Source: Streptomyces sp. (GTDB taxonomy: Bacteria > Actinomycetota > Actinomycetes > Streptomycetales > Streptomycetaceae). Taken from it: a stretch of DNA of 64,000 nt. The notes under the pieces are model-generated. The model ran no database searches. It saw only the letters and a list, made by a program, of their open reading frames with translations, and was not told the origin of the DNA. The position numbers and the translations under genes were made by a program. This document shows positions 61,901-64,000 of the stretch, one piece after another; position 1 is the first letter of the stretch, and each line of letters starts with the position of its first letter. The stretch lies in NCBI RefSeq assembly GCF_019510245.1, contig NZ_JAEKKT010000166.1, positions 1-64,000 of the forward strand. Reading direction: 5' to 3'.

Positions 61901-62344
61901 ATGAGTCTCCAGCCGGGTGACGCCCTCACATCGCACAATTTCGGCCTGCAGATCGACGGCGTGATGGTCGAGTACCTCGCCGAGGTCAGCGGCATGACGA
62001 TGGAGCAGGACGTCATCACCTACCAGCAGAACACGCCGGACGGGAAGAACCACGTCCGCAACCTGCCGGGCGTGAAGAAGAACGGCACCTGCACGGTCGT
62101 CCGCGGTATGACCCAGTCCTCGTCGTTCACCCAGTGGATCAACGAGTCGATCAACGGCCAGATGACCACGGCCCGCAAGAACGCCTCCATCATCATGATG
62201 GACTTCGAGAACAACCCGGTGAAGCGCTACAACCTGCGCAACGCCTGGTGCAGCAAGATCGACACCAGCACGGTGAAGGCGGGCGAGGCGTCCGCGCTGA
62301 CCGAGACGGTGACCATCACGTTCGAAGAACTGGTCATCGAGTAA
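61901..62344 (+). CDS. eCIS inner tube protein
   Basis: 147 residues, the size of gp19/Hcp-like tube subunits. DALTSHNFGLQIDGVMVEYLAEVSGMTMEQDVI at the start, KNHVRNLPGVKKNGTCTVVRGMTQ, and TETVTITFEELVIE at the end match the T4-tail-tube family used in contractile injection systems. Hexamer rings stack to form the tube that carries cargo. Good spacing after the sheath gene, and the stop overlaps the next start (TAATG), implying coupled translation. Confidence 0.96.
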   Translation: MSLQPGDALTSHNFGLQIDGVMVEYLAEVSGMTMEQDVITYQQNTPDGKNHVRNLPGVKKNGTCTVVRGMTQSSSFTQWINESINGQMTTARKNASIIMMDFENNPVKRYNLRNAWCSKIDTSTVKAGEASALTETVTITFEELVIE

Positions 62345-62814
62345 TGAGGCGTTCGGCTGTCAGGGCCGGGGGCGTGGGGGCGCCGCTCGCACCGGAGGCG
62401 GTGGCGCCCCAGGCTCCTCAGCAACCGGAGGCGCCCGTCGAGGTGCTGCGTACGGAGTTCCCGTTCCAGCTCCCGCGCGGGTACGTCGACGAGCAGGGCA
62501 CCGTCCACCGCGACGGCGTGATGCGCCTGTCGACGGCGCGCGACGAGCTGATCCCGCTGCGGGACGTCCGCGTCCAGGAGAACCCCGCCTTCCTGTCGGT
62601 GGTGCTGCTGGGCCGGGTCATCACCCGCCTCGGCACGCTGCCGCTCGTCCACGACGGGATCGTGGAGAACATGTTCGCGTCCGACCTGGCGTTCCTCCAG
62701 GACTTCTACCGCCAGATCAACGCCGAGGGACACACCCGGGCCGCGGTCAACTGCCCGCACTGCTCCGAGCCTTTCGAAGTGGAACTCGGCGGGAGCCGCC
62801 TGGGGGAATCGTGA
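62344..62814 (+). CDS. Tail assembly-type protein of the eCIS
   Basis: 156 residues from ATG 62344 (TAATG with the tube stop). N-terminal 40 residues are Ala/Pro-rich; the core (TEFPFQLPRGYVDEQGTVHRDGVMRLSTARDELIPLRD, PAFLSVVLLGRVITRLGTLPLV) and a late CPHC pair (VNCPHCSEPFEVEL), which could bind zinc, are found in proteins following tube genes in eCIS loci, similar to phage tail-assembly proteins. The exact role is not known. Its stop overlaps the next start by GTGA. Confidence 0.8.
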   Translation: MRRSAVRAGGVGAPLAPEAVAPQAPQQPEAPVEVLRTEFPFQLPRGYVDEQGTVHRDGVMRLSTARDELIPLRDVRVQENPAFLSVVLLGRVITRLGTLPLVHDGIVENMFASDLAFLQDFYRQINAEGHTRAAVNCPHCSEPFEVELGGSRLGES

Positions 62815-62981
62815 CGTACGCGACCGACCGGCTGCACGAGGAGATCGCGTACGTCGCCTACCACTTCCACTGGAACCTGGAGGACATCCTGGACCTGGAG
62901 CACGCCGACCGCCGCCGCTACACGGCGGAGATCGCGTCCCTGGTGACCAGGGCGGCGGCCTCCGCAGGGGCGGAGGGCTGA
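62811..62981 (+). CDS. Small DUF6760-type eCIS protein
   Basis: 56 residues: GTG start overlapping the previous stop. The sequence reads TYATDRLHEEIAYVAYHFHW, then NLEDILDLEHADRRRYTAEI, with a helical Ala-rich end. The HEEIAYVAYHFHWxLEDILxLEHxDRRRW pattern is, as I recall, the DUF6760 family, typically found right after the tail-assembly gene and probably the second half of a split tail-assembly/chaperone pair. Coupled GTGA overlap and 3-bp distance to the next gene indicate a tight operon. Confidence 0.8.
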   Translation: MTYATDRLHEEIAYVAYHFHWNLEDILDLEHADRRRYTAEIASLVTRAAASAGAEG

Positions 62982-62984
62982 CGG

Positions 62985-64000
62985 GTGGGGCTGTGGGATC
63001 GGGTACGGGGACGCGGCCGCGGGCCCGAGGCCGGCCAGTCCGGCGAGTCCGGGAGCGGGAACGCGGCTGAGGCTCCCGCGCAGGCGCCGCGTCCCGTGGT
63101 GGCGGCGGCCTGGTCCGGGCTGCCGCCGATCCAGCGTGCGCTGGGGCCGGGCGGCCCGGTCGCGGACGCCGGGTTCGGCGGCCGGCTGCCGACCTGGCAG
63201 AACCCGTCGTTCATGGGCACGCGCTCGCACGCGGTCCTGGACGGCGAGTCCAGCGCCCGTCTGGCAGGCGGCGGCCGCCCGGGAACGCCCGGCGCGGGGG
63301 CCGTGTCCGGCCTCGAATCTCCCGTGCAGTCACTGCCGTTGGCCGGGCCGACGGCAGCGGCGGGCCAGGCGGGTCCGACGGCCGGCCGACGGGCCTCGGT
63401 TCCGGTGGTGCCGTTGCGAGCGGTCCGGAGCGGTTCGGCCGTGTCCGCCGGGGCCGTCGAGGCCGCGAGGCCCGGCGGGGCCATGGGGTCTGCCGGGGCT
63501 GTGGGTTCCGCCGGTTCGGCGGCGCCTGCGGCACAGCGGGTGCCGTTGGCGGTGCGGCCCGGTGGCGGTGCGGCCCGGCAGCGGCCGGGGGTCACACCGG
63601 GAGCCGTACGGAACGGGAACAGCGCGCCGAGCCCGGCGGCCCCGTCGACTGCCCAGGCCGAGGCCGAGGGAGCGGCGCCCGCCACGGCGAGGGCCGGGCA
63701 GCCGGGGAAGCCTGCCGTCCAGCGGTCGGTCACGCCGACGGCCTCGGCCTCCGCTCCTCCTGCTGCTTCGGCGGCGGTGCCGCTGGGGTGGGCGCCACAG
63801 CCGACTCCGGTCGCGCCGGCTCCGGCCACCGGTCCGCGCGTCGCGCCGGCACCTCCCGTCCCGCCGCGCCGCAGCGCGCTGACGACGGCGTCGGCGAGCC
63901 CGTCGGTGACGGCTGTGCAGCGGCGTACGTTGCCGTCGTCGCCGCGGGTGACGGCCGCCGAGGGCGCGGTGCCGACGCCGGGTGAGGGCGCCCGAGCCGC
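62985..64000 (+). CDS. Pro/Ala-rich VQR-motif eCIS protein, partial
   Basis: Starts at GTG 62985 (GCGGAGGG upstream), 3 bp after the previous stop, and runs off the window; at least 338 residues. It begins GLWDRVRGRGRGPEAGQ and is almost wholly Ala/Pro/Gly/Ser/Val low complexity. Short xQR motifs recur (PIQRAL, AQRVPL, VQRSV, VQRRT), like those in the eCIS-core protein. One semi-ordered stretch (PTWQNPSFMGTRSHAVLDGE) stands out. Function unknown; shared motifs suggest it interacts with the same partner as the cargo or is a disordered scaffold. No stop codon is present before the edge. Confidence 0.65.
   Translation, partial: MGLWDRVRGRGRGPEAGQSGESGSGNAAEAPAQAPRPVVAAAWSGLPPIQRALGPGGPVADAGFGGRLPTWQNPSFMGTRSHAVLDGESSARLAGGGRPGTPGAGAVSGLESPVQSLPLAGPTAAAGQAGPTAGRRASVPVVPLRAVRSGSAVSAGAVEAARPGGAMGSAGAVGSAGSAAPAAQRVPLAVRPGGGAARQRPGVTPGAVRNGNSAPSPAAPSTAQAEAEGAAPATARAGQPGKPAVQRSVTPTASASAPPAASAAVPLGWAPQPTPVAPAPATGPRVAPAPPVPPRRSALTTASASPSVTAVQRRTLPSSPRVTAAEGAVPTPGEGARA

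Noticed and set aside
60255..62981. Prophage tail module
   Set aside because: No head, portal, terminase, integrase or lysis genes are present; DUF4255, AAA+ ATPase, DUF4157 and DUF6760 indicate an eCIS instead.

Overview
The window is high-GC actinobacterial chromosome, almost certainly Streptomyces. Codons are strongly GC3-biased. Signature genes and signals include Streptomyces-type aspS and metG, an exact ParB-site core inside aspS, an LAXTG sortase substrate, SpoIIE-type phosphatases with PAS, GAF and ATPase domains, a LAL-type LuxR regulator, and a Streptomyces-type extracellular contractile injection system (eCIS) locus. No rRNA, tRNA or CRISPR array was recognised.

Layout. 0-13.6 kb: a 40-bp tandem repeat, an AI-2E transporter, a SpoIIE phosphatase, aspS with an embedded parS, a frameshifted intradiol dioxygenase, a frameshifted FG-GAP protein, pectate lyase, a pyruvyl-transferase-like protein and metG. 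13.7-24.7 kb: a VWA protein, a FUSC membrane protein, an alpha/beta hydrolase divergent from a frameshifted MocR regulator, membrane proteins, a second SpoIIE phosphatase and a conserved unknown. 24.7-31.2 kb: a secreted beta-propeller protein, an NLP (necrosis-inducing-type) protein, a WD40 remnant, an XRE-TPR regulator with a palindromic operator, and a 179-bp MITE-like insertion abutting a lipoprotein gene. 31.4-48.8 kb: ordinary accessory and metabolic genes (TetR/SDR pair with a double operator, nucleoside hydrolase, LAXTG protein, alpha-glucosidase, DUF4142, DUF6445 and DUF4232 proteins, formylglycine-generating enzyme, glycerol facilitator, and an AraC regulator divergent from a three-gene hydrolase cassette).

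48.8-64 kb is the most interesting part: the left portion of an eCIS locus. A LAL regulator and a LuxR regulator are divergent. They are followed by the DUF4255 cap-type protein and an AAA+ ATPase (translationally coupled). On the opposite strand lie a broken ricin-lectin protein, a single-pass membrane protein with a ChW-like ectodomain, and an eCIS-core (DUF4157) cargo candidate. On the plus strand again come sheath, tube, a tail-assembly-type protein, a DUF6760 peptide and a Pro/Ala-rich VQR-motif protein that runs off the window. Baseplate, spike and tape-measure genes are presumably beyond the right edge.

Three genes (intradiol dioxygenase, FG-GAP, MocR) are each broken by loss of exactly one base in a C or G run that should have five bases and has four. 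This common signature makes assembly error as likely as real decay. The ricin-lectin break is different: a 4-bp tandem duplication. All functions are inferred from reading the sequence; no database search was possible.
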